This document shows positions 35,260 through 46,780 of a stretch of DNA of 64,000 nt, piece after piece (position 1 is the first letter of the stretch; each line of letters starts with the position of its first letter). Made by a program: the position numbers and the translations under genes. The DNA comes from Gnetum montanum (taxonomy: Eukaryota > Streptophyta > Gnetopsida > Gnetales > Gnetaceae): the NCBI GenBank assembly GCA_015680685.1, contig MNCI01030368.1, positions 89,925-153,924 of the forward strand, read 5' to 3'. The notes beneath the pieces are model-generated. The model was not told the origin of the DNA and ran no database searches. It saw nothing but the letters and a program-made list of their open reading frames with translations.

Positions 35260-36088
35260 CTTATGAAGATTTAAAAGTTTATAATCCATTTATCAATACC
35301 AACACAATACCAGTTAGGCCTAAAACTAAAACTTTTAGGGAAAAATTAAGACCAATCAATATTAAAATTAAACCTTTAATGAAAAGGAATATTGATAGCC
35401 TCTTAGAATCTAAAATCATATATCCAGTGAGACATTCTAGTTGGATGTCAAACTTAGTTCCTATACATAAGAAATTTGGAGAGATACGATTGTGCATCAA
35501 CTTTAGAAATCTTAATGCATCTTACATTAAAGATAACTATCCACTTTCAATTATGGAAGAGCTATTTCAAGTAGTAAATGGTGCACAAACGTACTTGTTC
35601 TTAGATGGATACTCAGGTTACAACCAAATTCTTATGAATAAGAAAGATCAACATAAAACAACCTTTGTAACAAGATGGGAAACATTTCAATATGCTAAGA
35701 TGCCTTTTGGATTATTGAAAGCAAGATCAACCTTTCAATGTGAAATGCATAAAAATTTTAAAGGGATGATCAAGAAAAAGATAGCTATCTATTTAGATGA
35801 CTTAAAGTTTTTTCATGCAATAGGGGAACCCATATTCAAGATCTTAACAATATATTTTTGAGATGTAGAAAATATGGTGTGACATTAAATGCTAAGAAAT
35901 CTATATTTGGTGTACAAAGTGGAAAGTTCCTTGGTCACATAGTGATAAAAGAAGGTATTTCTATTAATCCTAAACATGTTAATCCTATTCTAGAAATTTA
36001 TTATCCCTTATCCAAGAAAGATCTAAGAGCTTTCTTTAGGAAGATTAGCTTTATCAGGAATTTATCCTTATGTTTGCTAAACTTATAA
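35260..36088 (+). pseudogene. Element F reverse transcriptase
   Basis: MKRNIDSLLESKIIYPVRHS and WMSNLVPIHKKFGEIRLCIN open the domain at 35379. Then come the motifs FLDGYSGYNQI, TTFVTRWETFQYAKMPFGL, and YLDD at 35790-35801 (catalytic box intact). After a frameshift near 35860, CRKYGVTLNAKKSIFGVQSG and FLGHIVIKEGISINPKHVN follow, then the RAFF.KISFIRN linker. Wording is Tat-like rather than Athila or chromovirus. Confidence 0.85.
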
Positions 36089-36089
36089 T

Positions 36090-36590
36090 ACCTCTTAACA
36101 CAATGCTAAAGAAAAATGAGGACATTACATGGACTACTAAAGGTAAAGATTCTTTGTTAGCTATAAAAGAAGCTATGGTTGAAGCTCCTATTTTAGTTTC
36201 TCCTTAGTATGAAAATGATTTCTTTCTATATGCCTTTACAAGATATCATACAATGGCTTCCATTTTAATTCAAGAGATAGCTAATCAAGAAGAATGCCCC
36301 ATCACTTATATGTCAGATCCTCCTAAAGATGCTAAGTTAAGATCCTCTCTTGTAGAAAAAAACCTATATGCAGTAGTTAAAGCTTTAAAGAAGTTTCTGT
36401 TTTACATTTTAAAATTGAAGATTATCATCATTATTCTAGACCCTGCTACTGTTGCTTTAGCAAAGCTTCAAGATCCTTCTGAAAAAAGGGCCAAATGGAT
36501 TATGAAGTTACAAGAATATGACATTCAATGAAAGGTAGCAAAACTAGTAAAAGGAACTAGCTTAACTAAACTGATAGCTCAAGCATCAAC
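36090..36590 (+). pseudogene. Element F canonical RNase H
   Basis: AFTRYHTMASILIQEI (usually DAS..A.GAVL.Q) near 36230-36290, then EKNLYAVVKALKKFLFYIL at 36357-36415 (the E..ALAVV.A..K.R.YL motif) and AKWIMKLQEYDIQ at 36490-36530 (the RW...L.EFDI motif). This is the usual Ty3/gypsy RNase H directly after RT, so element F carries two RNase H domains. Confidence 0.75.
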
Positions 36591-36779
36591 CCTAGGAAAA
36601 CCAAAAGTTTCATTTGAGCTTGAGCCCATACCTACACACATGTTACAACTTGAAAATAATGAATCAATCCCATTTGCACAAAATTTCTTAAATGATCCTT
36701 GGTATGGAGATCTCAAATATTATTTAATTTTTCATCATTGTCCTTTAGAACTACCTAGGTACAAACATAAACTATTAAT

Positions 36780-37967
36780 ATCCAAGAGCTCCAAATTTAC
36801 ATGATTAATGGTAATCTTTTCAGAAAGAACTTTGAAAGAGTTCTCCTTAGATGCTTAAATAGAGTAGAAGCTAATGATGTGGTAAAAACCTTACATGATG
36901 AAGGACATTTAGGCTATCAATCTTTAACTCACAAGATTACAAAAGCTAGTTATTACCCACCCACTATGACTACTAATGCCTATAACATATCAAAAACTTG
37001 TGTCTAGTCTCAAATGTTCAAGGGAAGAGATCCTAAGAGCTCAGCACCTCTACAACCCATCATTGAAGTAAGACCTTTTGCACAATGGGCTCTTGATTTA
37101 TTGGAGCCATCAATACATCATCATCAATCCAACATAAATTTGTTTTAACAGTAATTGACTACACTACACATTGGCTAGAAGCCAAACCAACTAGAAGAGC
37201 TACATCTTGTGAGGTTATTAAATTTCTTAAGGAAGTTATCATAACCCAATATGGAAATCCATATGCACTAGTGGTTGATAATGGCCCTACCTTCATCTTG
37301 GTAGAAATCATTGAATGGCCTATGAATAATGGAATCATCATCAAATGCATCATAGAATATTACCGTCAAGGAAACAAATTAGCAAAATCTTCAAACAAAA
37401 ATCTTCTAGGAGGAGTTACAAAGATTATTAATAACACAAAATATTGGAATGAAAAGGTAAAATGGGTTGTATGGAAAAATCACATTCGTTACAAGGAATC
37501 TGTTAAGACCACCCCTTATGAACCAGTTTATGGAAAAAAAACATATATTACCCATCAACTTACAAATCCCTACTTATGAGTTCTTCCTAGATTACCTAAA
37601 TACCAATGAAAGTCTCATTGCTAGATCCTATGATCTTTGGTATGTTGAACATAAATGTTTAAGAGTAGTGGAAAACCTATCAAATCATCAAACCATTATT
37701 AAAAGATAGTTTGATAAAAAATTTGCCACTATATCCTTTCAAATAGGTGATCTAGTCTTAAAAAGAGATAGAGATTTTGAGTAAAAACATGCTCAAACCA
37801 AGTTTTCACCCATGTGGTCAGGACCATACCAAGTCATGGAGGCTGTAGCCCCAAATGTTTACAAGATAGCTAACCTTCAAGGTGACAACTTCAATAGAAA
37901 CTTCAATGTGTTCCACCTTAAACATTTTTATAGTGGTGTTCCACATGGACACCTAGTAGATCAGTAA
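36780..37967 (+). pseudogene. Element F integrase
   Basis: Zinc region: LHDEGHLGYQSLTHKITKAS then YYPP, near 36890-36965. KGRDPKSSAPLQPI leads into the core, RPFAQWALDLL (first Asp) near 37065-37100, and DNGPTF near 37277 (second Asp). The C-terminal part at 37790-37965 has SPMWSGPYQVMEAVAPNVYK and FNVFHLKHFY. No chromodomain is seen. Several frame changes. Confidence 0.75.
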
Positions 37968-37969
37968 TT

Positions 37970-38150
37970 TAATAAATTATAGTTATATATATATATATAT
38001 ATATGCTACATTAGGCTACATTATAGTTATATCATACATTATAGTTATAGTTATATATATAGCTATATTATAGGCTACATTATAGTTATAGTTAATAAAT
38101 TATAGTGTTATATATATATATAGGCTACATTAGATATCATACATAGTTGA
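37970..38150. repeat. AT-rich microsatellite, (TA)n and TTATAGTTATA repeats
   Basis: Three short (TA)n runs separated by GGCTACATTATAGTTATA-type repeats, just after the integrase stop. Confidence 0.9.
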
Positions 38151-38554
38151 ATAAAATGCATTTCATCTTATTGTATTTATATCATATTTTATTATCATGC
38201 ACAACATATAGCTTTAGGTCCATGTCCATATAGGTACATGCCTTAGAAGTAAACCTAATAGTGGTTTGGATTCAGGACTTAGTATTTTATTAATGTTACT
38301 TTATAGATTATGCAAATCCTTGTAACTCTTTCTTTCTTCATTAACTAAATTTAAAAATAAGTTCCTTGAGGCTAATTCATATGAATCATATCTTATTAAT
38401 TTATCTATTAACTATATGTTATTTTATGATGCTACCTTTGAGGTTGGCTTGATGCCATGGCATTATCCTTTGGGTTGCTCTTGTTTAAAATGACATGTAT
38501 AATTTTGAGTAATTTCCATAGTTTGATGATTCTTCTTAGACTAAACCATACATC

Positions 38555-38741
38555 ATTGGTCTCACTTTGGACTAAACCATACATGACCAAGTAAATACTA
38601 GTCTGGGTGGGAAGACAATGAACTGCGATCAACATGTAAGTATCTAGATACCATAACTAGTCCATCTGCGGAGTTCGACCGAATCATGCGTGAATGCTCA
38701 TATTCATATGGTTGAGTGTAGGGGTACCTAGACACTCATCA
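38555..38741 (+). repeat. Truncated Athila-type LTR end inside element F
   Basis: TCACTTTGGACTAAACCATA through GAATCATGCGTGAATGCTCA to TAGACACTCATCA matches the U5 end of E, A and C LTRs (compare 8750-8931). Only the last 190 bp are present. It sits between integrase and the 3' LTR of F. Confidence 0.8.
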
Positions 38742-38846
38742 TTATTCAAGAATAGTTATAATTATTATGTATATATATTTATGATATATTATAATGATAA
38801 TAATAAATGTATTGGTTAAACACTTGATGTTTTTTTTTGTTGATTT

Positions 38847-38859
38847 GGTTGGGGCTTGA
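38847..38859 (+). promoter_or_regulatory. Likely polypurine tract of element F
   Basis: GGTTGGGGCTTGA directly precedes the TGTTGGCACC start of the 3' LTR. Confidence 0.45.
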
Positions 38860-40641
38860 TGTTGGCACCTACATTGCCCATAAACAAGGCCTTATCCATC
38901 CACCTCAAAATATTTGGTTCTAACTAGTGATTACCAGTGAGACTTGAGTTTCAACTAACCATATCAAATCAATAATCAAACTGAATGTAGTGTTTCCATC
39001 AATGTGAAATAACTATCACTGTCATCCTACTCACACCAATGTTGCTCCCATTGTTACTGCTATAGGGTAAGGGAATGTGCTAGCATGGAAATAGAAAAAA
39101 TATGCATGGATTGTAGCACATCGAGGGGTTGTGTGCGATGGTAGCATGGTCTTGTTTATGGGGTCACAAGGTTATTGGTCTTCTTTTTCTCTTGTAAATC
39201 AAGGACAACATGGCCAACAACAGCATTATTTGTTTGGGATTCCTATAGAGTTGCATATCCATGAGGATTTGGATTTGGATTTGTATTTGTATTTCCCTAT
39301 TCTACTGAGTCTCTTCCTCTTGGAAGATGGAGGTTTGAGTGTCAATAGCTTATGTCTCTACAAAACCCACTTCTAGATTTTCCAATAAAGATCAACAATT
39401 ACAATAGGCAATTACTTCTCTCTCTTCTATAAGAGCCCAATCTCAAACTATCATGGATAGACCTACAACTAAAATTCATGCTTCCCCTTATGTGGTGAGA
39501 TCATTGGTGATCTCAAATCCCACCACATTTGTGCAAGCAAATTGCAGTAGTTTCAGGAAGGTTTTCTAGAAACTCACCGATGCTTCACCTCCTCCTCAGC
39601 TTCCATCATCATCATCATTATCACAACATGTAAGTCCTCATAGAGCCACATTCAAGCTCCTCCATGAATGATGATAGAGAATCAAGCAACTTAGAAGCTT
39701 GGATTTGAAGCACCAATAGCAACATCAGCATCACCATCATTGATATCAAAATCAAAATCATAATCAAGAGTCTCTACTTCAACAACAACAAGCAGCTATG
39801 ATAGGATGAGGTAGGATAGAAGAAAAGACATGATAGGTGGTGAGCATTTAGAAAATTAAGGAGATTGACTTCACATAGCATAACATTAGTTCAAACATCC
39901 AAAGTATCAGTTAGAAGATAAAGAAGACCTCCAATTTCCTTGCATTAAGGACATATGGCACCCATGCTGCACTTCCTAAGAGGAAAATATGGAGTAGGAG
40001 AAGAATGTAAAGGTTGTAAAAGCCCATACACATAAATCATAATAAAAAAGGGAAAGAAAGGAGAAAGAAAAGTCTCTTGGATTATCGCTTTTACTTTCAT
40101 ATCTTGCTTCTTCTTCCCTTCTCTTGTTCCATCCCACCTTTTCCTAATTCCATATCCCTTCTCTCTTTCCATATTAGTGTTCCTGTTGCTACATGCAACT
40201 AGCTACCTATTGTTGTACGTGCAATCGATTTCTCTTGGATGCTTCTTGCTATTGTTGTTATTAGTCATTACTGGTTGGTGTTACTGTTTGCAAGCTATCG
40301 GTGCTACTTGTTGCAACTACTATGTACTACCGCCATGGCTACTTGTAGCCATTAATGAATCTGCTAAGTTCTCTCTTTTTTCTACTTCCCATTATTTTCT
40401 TTCTAATATTATGATCTTTTTAAATTATTTTATCTTCAATATTTTTATTTGAAAATAATTTAATATTTTTAAATTTAGTGATTTTATTTAAATTATCAAT
40501 CACATTCCTCTTCCACTAAGACTATTCTTGGACTAGTTGTGCCCCCAAGCAAGGTTCCCTAGGTAATAACCTTGTAAAATCAAGAACTTTAGGGATGTTA
40601 TGCATTAGTATTCCTTCATCACCAAAATTTTCACATCAATA
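38860..40641 (+). repeat. 3' LTR of element F
   Basis: Pairs with 30042-31855. Starts TGTTGGCACC and ends TCACATCAATA, where the 5' LTR has TCACATCAGCA. Small indels and many transitions separate the two LTRs. Confidence 0.85.
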
Positions 40642-40830
40642 GGTACAAACAAGTTAAATAAAATAATTATCAAATATTAGTTTATAATAGATAAAAGATA
40701 ATGAAATTCCATTAAATCCTATCATAAGCTTTGATATAATCCAACTTAATAAAAGAAATATGTTGGTTAGTATTAGGAGCCTACTACATTTCCTCCCAAG
40801 TTGTAATAACATTTCTTAAGATATGTCTAT
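40642..40830 (-). pseudogene. L1 piece 3: RT centre
   Basis: Minus strand reads HILRNVITTWEEM then NTNQHISFIKLDYIKAYDRI, the FxKLDFxKAYD motif with the first catalytic Asp, then WNFI after a stop. It lies between the TSDs of F and A, joins piece 2 at VKDRHILRN and piece 4 at LVY/LCLY. Confidence 0.85.
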
Positions 40831-41669
40831 TGATGAGTGGCGAGGTACCGCTATGCCCAACCATATGAATCATAAGCGTTCACACATGATCCAGTTGAAT
40901 TCCATAGATGGGACTAGTTGTGGCATCTAGATCACTATGCCTTGATTGTAGTTCGTTGTCTTCCCACTTGGATTAGTGGTAGCTTTGTCATGTATGGTTT
41001 AGTCCAGAGTGAGGCATATGATTTTTATTATTTTATTTTTTATTATTCTACGATTAATAATAGGTTGAAACTCAATTTATAACTAATTCAACTAATCTAA
41101 TTATTAATTAATAATCAACTACCCTAACATAAGTATCCAATCCCACTTCCCGTGCACATCCTAAACACATATAACGTTGTTGGGTTACCAAATGTTCAGT
41201 GTCACTGGGATTACCAAGAGTCATACATATGCTCGAAGCGATTGTACTTATGTGCTTAATTAATTAACATGCATGAAAATGTAAATATTAACTAAGTACA
41301 TGAAAAGTAAATTGCATGGAAAGTAAATCCAATCTAATTCAAAGTGCTGCAATGAATAAGAATCAATCTCGATGTTATTTTTGCTCATGGAATATGTCTA
41401 GGTACATTGCTAGTTGAATAAGACTTTGTACAACTGACTCAGATCTGCTATGTTGGCACTCATTGTCTATTCTCTAAGATTATGGAATAAAATTGCAACA
41501 ATTCAGCTACTTTATTGACAAAACTATGAAAAACTAACTAGAAATTGTGAGCCTAAGTGCTATATTTGTAGTCTGGTGTATATCCCATGACATCAAATAT
41601 TCGACATTGCATCTTGGCTTTGACATCAGATACCCAACATTGGAGCACATACAAAAACATGATTCATCA
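40831..41669 (-). repeat. 3' LTR of element A
   Basis: TGATGAGTGGCGAGGTACCG at the left, TGATTCATCA at the right, then TACCCCCATGATTG (polypurine tract complement). U3 has GACATCA..ATTCGACAT, then GACATCAGATACCCAACATT motifs at 41589-41650. Pairs with 45915-46780. Confidence 0.85.
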
Positions 41670-43385
41670 TACCCCCATGATTGAATGAAAGCTTGTCCTC
41701 AAGTGAAGAAGAGGAGGAAAAAATTCCTTGCAAAACATTGGGAAGCTATGGGATTATTGATTGACATACAAACTAACTCAAATGGAATAAACAAACTCTG
41801 AGTGCCCAAGTGTATGGAGTTACAATAATTACAAATTTGGGTGTCCATGGTAAGCGAAGTGAAAACCCAAGATAAGACTGACATCCAACACCTCTTGTAG
41901 CTGAAGAGTGAGAGAGAAGATCCAATGATCATGAACGAGCCTCATCATGTGGTATTGCTGCATCATCCTTGGTGAAGATAGTCCCACTTCTAGTGCATGC
42001 TCCCCACTACAATCATAACAGAATAGTGAATTAGTATGTAATGTGTAACGCATAGTTGTTAAATGCCTTGTCTCATCAATGGTTACACTTGGCTAGGTTG
42101 TGATNNNNNNNNNNNNNNNNNNNNNNNNNNNNNNNNNNNNNNNNNNNNNNNNNNNNNNNNNNNNNNNNNNNNNNNNNNNNNNNNNNNNNNNNNNNNNNNN
42201 NNNNNNNNNNNNNNNNNNNNNNNNNNNNNNNNNNNNNNNNNNNNNNNNNNNNNNNNNNNNNNNNNNAATGAGGTGAGACATGGAAAGCATAGATGGATGA
42301 GAGTGTGTGTGGAATGGAGTTCCTGATTAAGGTTACATGAAGTCCCTTGTGGATTTTATCATTAAATGACTTAATAAGATCCATTATTAGTCTAGACCAA
42401 AACCAACCACATTCAATGACATTGCATCATCATCCTAAGACCAATCCATCTCCCAGAGACATAAGAGTGCTCTCATAGAACAACCATTGTTCCTTATTAA
42501 AGAAGAAAAGAGAAGTAAGAAGTGAGGAAGGGCCTTAGTTAGAGGGGACCTTCAAGCATGGGTAACATGTCTTTCTAGTCCCATAACCAGTGCTTGTAGC
42601 CCATTTATTTTTTCTAAGTGGTGTGCTTTGTATTTCCTTCATTTTTTTATGAGAACCACACCATGCAAAGACTTATTCAACTTCCTTTTATTGGTTGACA
42701 TAGAATGCTAAGAAATCCATGAAAACACACATGCACCTAGGCAAACAAAAAGGCACAAAGAATACCGAATCCCCTTAAAGTCACATCCTGTTAAAACCTT
42801 TGAATCCCTTTTAATTCCAAAAACTACAAAGTTACAAATTTGTTAAAGTTTTGTTACTGAAAAGGGACTGCATGTTCCAGAATAAGGAAAACCATAGAGT
42901 TTGTGGATGGATGGATGCTGTGGACTCACTGCTTGTTGCATGAAAAAGAAACCATGTAATAATCATCTGTAATGAAATTCAAAGCCAGAATCCAAACACC
43001 AACAATCAAATAACAAAAATAGTACATACTACCATCAATCAATGCATTACCACTATACTTGGCACTCATCAACAAAAAGTTAGAAAATCACACCAAAATA
43101 AAAGAAAATATAAAAGAAAGTATAAAATATTCAAGAAATAGCAAAGGTGCTAACAATGGTCTAAAAAATTAGAAAATATTAATAACATGAAAACAAGAAA
43201 ATGTAAAAAAAAATGTGTAAAACAAAAAATTGTAAAACAAAAAGATGAAAAACACTTAAGAATCCTAAAGACTAGAATGGGGGGTGACCCCCATGACTAA
43301 ACATTTGGCCATGACAAGGATTAATAAGTGGATAATTAGGATCCATGCATGTATGAAACATTGGTAACCATTCATGCCCCAGCCA
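41670..43385 (-). other. 3' internal region of element A
   Basis: Homologous to B 48670-50250 and C 15228-16912 (for example 'cagtgcttgtagccca' near 42588, and the TGTAAAACAAAAA minisatellite at 43201-43250). Stops in all frames. Interrupted by an N gap. Confidence 0.65.
42105..42266. other. Assembly gap (162 N)
   Basis: Run of N. Frames crossing it are not genes. Confidence 1.
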
Positions 43386-43389
43386 CTAG

Positions 43390-45798
43390 GTGTTTGTTTG
43401 TGGTGTGGTGGCTAGGTAGAAAAATTTTTGGTCACACACATAATGGTTAAGTGTGTAGCAGGTCAGGGTATGAGGTGTGTTAAGATTATGGATGGCTAGC
43501 CCATGGTTGCACCCTTGATCATGATATGGTATGCATGGATATATTTTTCTCCCCACGCTATTAGATTCATTGTTTGGATTTTGGATTGTAGTACTGATGG
43601 ATGATGGCCCTTGTATATGATTAGAGGATGTTGGTTGAGACAAGGAAGGTGGTGCACCAGATTAGCATTATGCTAGCTTAGATGATATGGTGGGTCCATG
43701 CATGATCTGCTTTGGCTTATGACCTTTCCTCTAGAAAGGATGTTTGTTGTGGTTGAGACCCACTAGTATTAGCATGTTTATGCACATTTGTAGCATAGGT
43801 GACATTCATTTGTTGATATTGTGATGTGAAACCTTCTTGTGATGCTAGTAGTGGCATATAATGAGGTGGAGAATGAGAATATCGAGGGTAGGATGAATGG
43901 TAGGAAGTGCAAGGTGGTGATCCTTTAGGGGCTTTCATGGATTGATGGTACTCAGGAGAGTGGTAGTGACAATTTGAAATAGAATGTAAAACTAGTTGGA
44001 GAAACAAGGTGTTGAACATAATATCCATATTTTTTCTGTAGATGGGAAGGATAGGATTGATTTGGTGGTGGCCTCCCCCATGACTATGATTGTTGTCACT
44101 ACATTTGATGACCATGTTGAGGCTAGTAATAAGTCCCCCTAGGATGGTAGATCGGTTTTGAGACTATCTATAATTACCTTGTGGAAGATAAAATNAGATC
44201 GGTTTTGAGACTATCTATAATTACCTTGTGGAAGATAAAATCTCCTAGGAATGTGCTTTGCACAAACTTTAGATTTAAGGCACCTGTTCAATACTCCTAT
44301 AGATGCAACAAGACTAGGCAATGGCCCTTCAAATGGTCATATATGTAGATGTCACATCCATTATCTTCATCTATGATTGAGTCTATAGCCTTACTTTCTA
44401 ACGAAAAGTGTTCCTAACTATTTCTTAGTTCTATATCCTTTGTTTAGTGTGATCGCCTAGCTTGTTTTTCATGCTTCTCTCCCCAACTATCTCAATGAGA
44501 GTTGTAACATTTTCACCTATCCATTTGGACATCCTAGTAAACCTTGCTTCAAGTTCATCAATATATTTTTTTCTCAGCAAGGTTTGTTGTGGAATCACCT
44601 TATCGAGAGAAGTTTTGTTCTCCTCATCATAGATCTAGACCTCCTTCTGTTGAAGAGTTAGGTCCCATTAATATTTCTTGACATTCTCTCGTTTGCATAT
44701 CTCTCCTTCTTCTTTTTCCACATGCTCAATTAGCTCTTTGATTTGATGGGCTTGGAGCTTGTATAATTGCCCTGGGGCATACATCCCAAGGGTCTCATGT
44801 TTCATTATGAATCCCATCTATGATGTGGAAAAGTTATCTTTCCAAATAGAAACCATGGCTTGGGCATCTATTCAATAAGGCATAATATCTATCTAAGGCC
44901 ATGTCCAAGGGTTCATGTTGTTCTTGCTTCTACTCTTGGATCTATCTCCTCAAGTTGGACACTCTTGCATAGGTTTGGTATTTCTCATTGAAAAGTTCTA
45001 GCATTATGGCTCATTGTTGGATTGAATTCGGTCTCAATGATTGATACCACACTTCAGCTCTATTAGTTAGTATTCTAGGAAAGAGCTTAAGCTTTTTCCA
45101 TCCACTTTCAATGTTGTAGAAAGCACAAGCATCATGGAAGGCTTGTCGATGATGTTGTGGATTAAAATCATAGCCTCCCACAAACTTAGGAATATTATTA
45201 ATATCAAGCCTAGGTAGGAGACTTTCCTTGTGATGCCTATGAGGCATCTTAATTGCCTCTATGATCTATATTAGGCTCTTAGTGGCCAATAAGGGTTCAT
45301 CATCATCAAACATGTTGTGATGAAAATTTCTATTTCTATTTTTTTGATTACAATGATCTTGTCTATGCTTATTATGATGTCTTTGATTTTTCCCTTGGGT
45401 TTTGATTTATATCTTTATCTTGACCTTGTAGTGGAGCTCTATCTCTATACCTACATTCATCTTCATTAGAACTAGACGTTGAAGAGGAAGAGGAAGATGA
45501 GGAACTGTGAGAATTGCCATGGCTTCTATATTCTTCCCATGGTCCCTTGATTTATCTTTTCTAAGTTTAGAGAAGGTCCTAGGCCTTGAGGCCCTCCTTG
45601 TTCTAGGAATTTCTCCATATCCACTAGGATTATCTACACTAGTTGAATGTAGCCTTTGGGTGTAGTAAAGGTATAAATGAGCATAGGAAACACCTATTTG
45701 AGATTGTTCACTCAATTTTCTTCAATATATATCCTATCATTTTTCCTATAAGTTTTCTCATCATACGATGCATTATGGATCCTATGTGAAGAAGACAT
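43390..45798 (-). pseudogene. Element A gag
   Basis: ATG at 45798 on the minus strand. The capsid part at 45011-45247 reads RLDINNIPKFVGGYDFNPQH, HRQAFHDACAFYNIESGWKK and LKLFPRILTNRAEVWYQSL, the WF..L-type retrotransposon gag motif as in B and D. A Cys/His segment near 44330 (CDIYIYDHLKG) corresponds to CEVYYYDHPKGCC of D, and the C-terminal part (43717-44115) is rich in H, P, Q, S and Y. Its N-terminal region differs from that of B and D. Stops and frameshifts, plus a 46-bp duplication around an N at 44195. Confidence 0.7.
44149..44241. repeat. 46-bp exact duplication around a single N (44195)
   Basis: AGATCGGTTTTGAGACTATC to GAAGATAAAAT occurs on both sides of the N without a mismatch: probably overlapping contig ends joined by one N. 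Confidence 0.9.
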
Positions 45799-45895
45799 GG
45801 TTTTGTTTGATAATGTGTGTAACTTAAAATATTAATATTTTCTAAGAGATAGATTGTTAATACCATAATATAACTAATCTAGATAATTGGCATCA

Positions 45896-45914
45896 TCCCT
45901 ATCAATAGTGCTAC
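45896..45914 (-). promoter_or_regulatory. Decayed tRNA-Asp primer binding site, element A
   Basis: Minus strand GTAGCACTATTGATAGGGA aligns with the PBS of B (TTGGCGTCATTGCTAGGGA) and D. Nearly all differences from the tRNA-Asp complement TGGCGCCGTTGCCGGGGA are G-to-A or C-to-T. Confidence 0.65.
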
Positions 45915-46780
45915 TAATGAGTAGTGAGGTACCCCTATGCCCAACCACATGAATCACAAGCATTCACGCATGATCTAGTCGAATTTCATGGATGGGACTA
46001 GTTGTGGCATCTAGATCACTATGCCTTGATCACAGTTTGCTATCTTCCCACTTGGACTAGTGGTATCTTTGTCACGTATGGTTTAGTCCAAAGTGAGGCA
46101 TATGGTTTTTATTATTTTATATTTTATTTTTCTTAAATTAACAATAGGTTGAAACTCAATTTATAATCAATTCAACTAATCTAATTGCTAATTAATAATC
46201 AACTACCCTAACATAAGTATTTGATCCCACTTCCTGTGCACATCCTCAACACATATAACACTGTTGGGTTACCAAATAGTAAGCATTGCTAGGATTACCA
46301 AGAGTCATATGCATTCTCGAAGCGATTGTACTTATGTGCTTAGTTAATTAACATGCATGAAAATGTATATATTAAATAAGTACATGAAAAGTAAATTTCA
46401 TGGAAAGTAAATCTAATCTAAGTCAAAGTGCTACAATGAATAAGAATCAATCTGAATCTTATTGTTGATCATGGAATATGCCTAGGTACATTGCCAGTCA
46501 AATAAGACTTTGTACAAGTGACTTAGATCCACTCTGTGGGCACTTATTGATTGTTCTCTAAGATTATGGAATAAAACTACAAGAAGTCAGCTACTCTATT
46601 AACAAAACTATGAAAAATTGATTGGAAATTGTGAGCCCGAGTGCTATATTTATAGGCTAGTGTATATCCCATGACATTGGATATCCGACATCACATCTTA
46701 TCTTTGACATTGGATACCTGATGTTGAGGCTCTGACATCAGATACTTAATGTCAGAGATACACAGAAACATGATTCATCA
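45915..46780 (-). repeat. 5' LTR of element A
   Basis: Starts (left) TAATGAGTAGTGAGGTACCC, a decayed form of TGATGAGTGG, and ends CATGATTCATCA. TATA box in TATATTTATAG near 46646. U3 palindromic motifs (GACATTGGATATCCGACATC, GATGTTGAGG, GACATCAGATACTTAATGTC) at 46674-46760. Confidence 0.85.

Larger units (their letters stand above)
30042..40641 (+). mobile_element. Tat-like Ty3/gypsy LTR retrotransposon F with archaeal-type RNase H upstream of RT
   Basis: Two direct repeats of about 1.8 kb (30042-31855 and 38860-40641) enclose gag, protease, an extra RNase H, RT, RNase H and integrase, all on the plus strand. The flanks are CGTAC (30037-30041) and GGTAC (40642-40646), a 5-bp target-site duplication with one mismatch. 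The LTRs begin TATTG/TGTTG and end AGCA/AATA, consistent with an original TG...CA. The element sits inside the L1 RT. It is decayed (stops, frameshifts, visibly diverged LTRs) and so is an old insertion. Confidence 0.85.
40831..46780 (-). mobile_element. Athila-like LTR element A, gag only (non-autonomous)
   Basis: 5' LTR 46780-45915, decayed tRNA-Asp PBS 45914-45896, gag 45798 to about 43390, 3' internal region, polypurine tract, 3' LTR 41669-40831. The flanks are TCTAT (40826-40830) and TCTAT (46781-46785), a perfect 5-bp target-site duplication. The internal region holds no protease, RT, RNase H or integrase; gag leads into the same 3' region found in B and C. It would need pol from another member of the family. 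Confidence 0.85.

Noticed and set aside
37970-38150. Origin or scaffold-attachment-type AT element
   Set aside because: Simple (TA)n and TTATAGTTATA microsatellite after the integrase stop; nothing else supports a function.
42063-42384. Frames of 65-102 codons across 42105-42266
   Set aside because: Same reason: they span the N gap.
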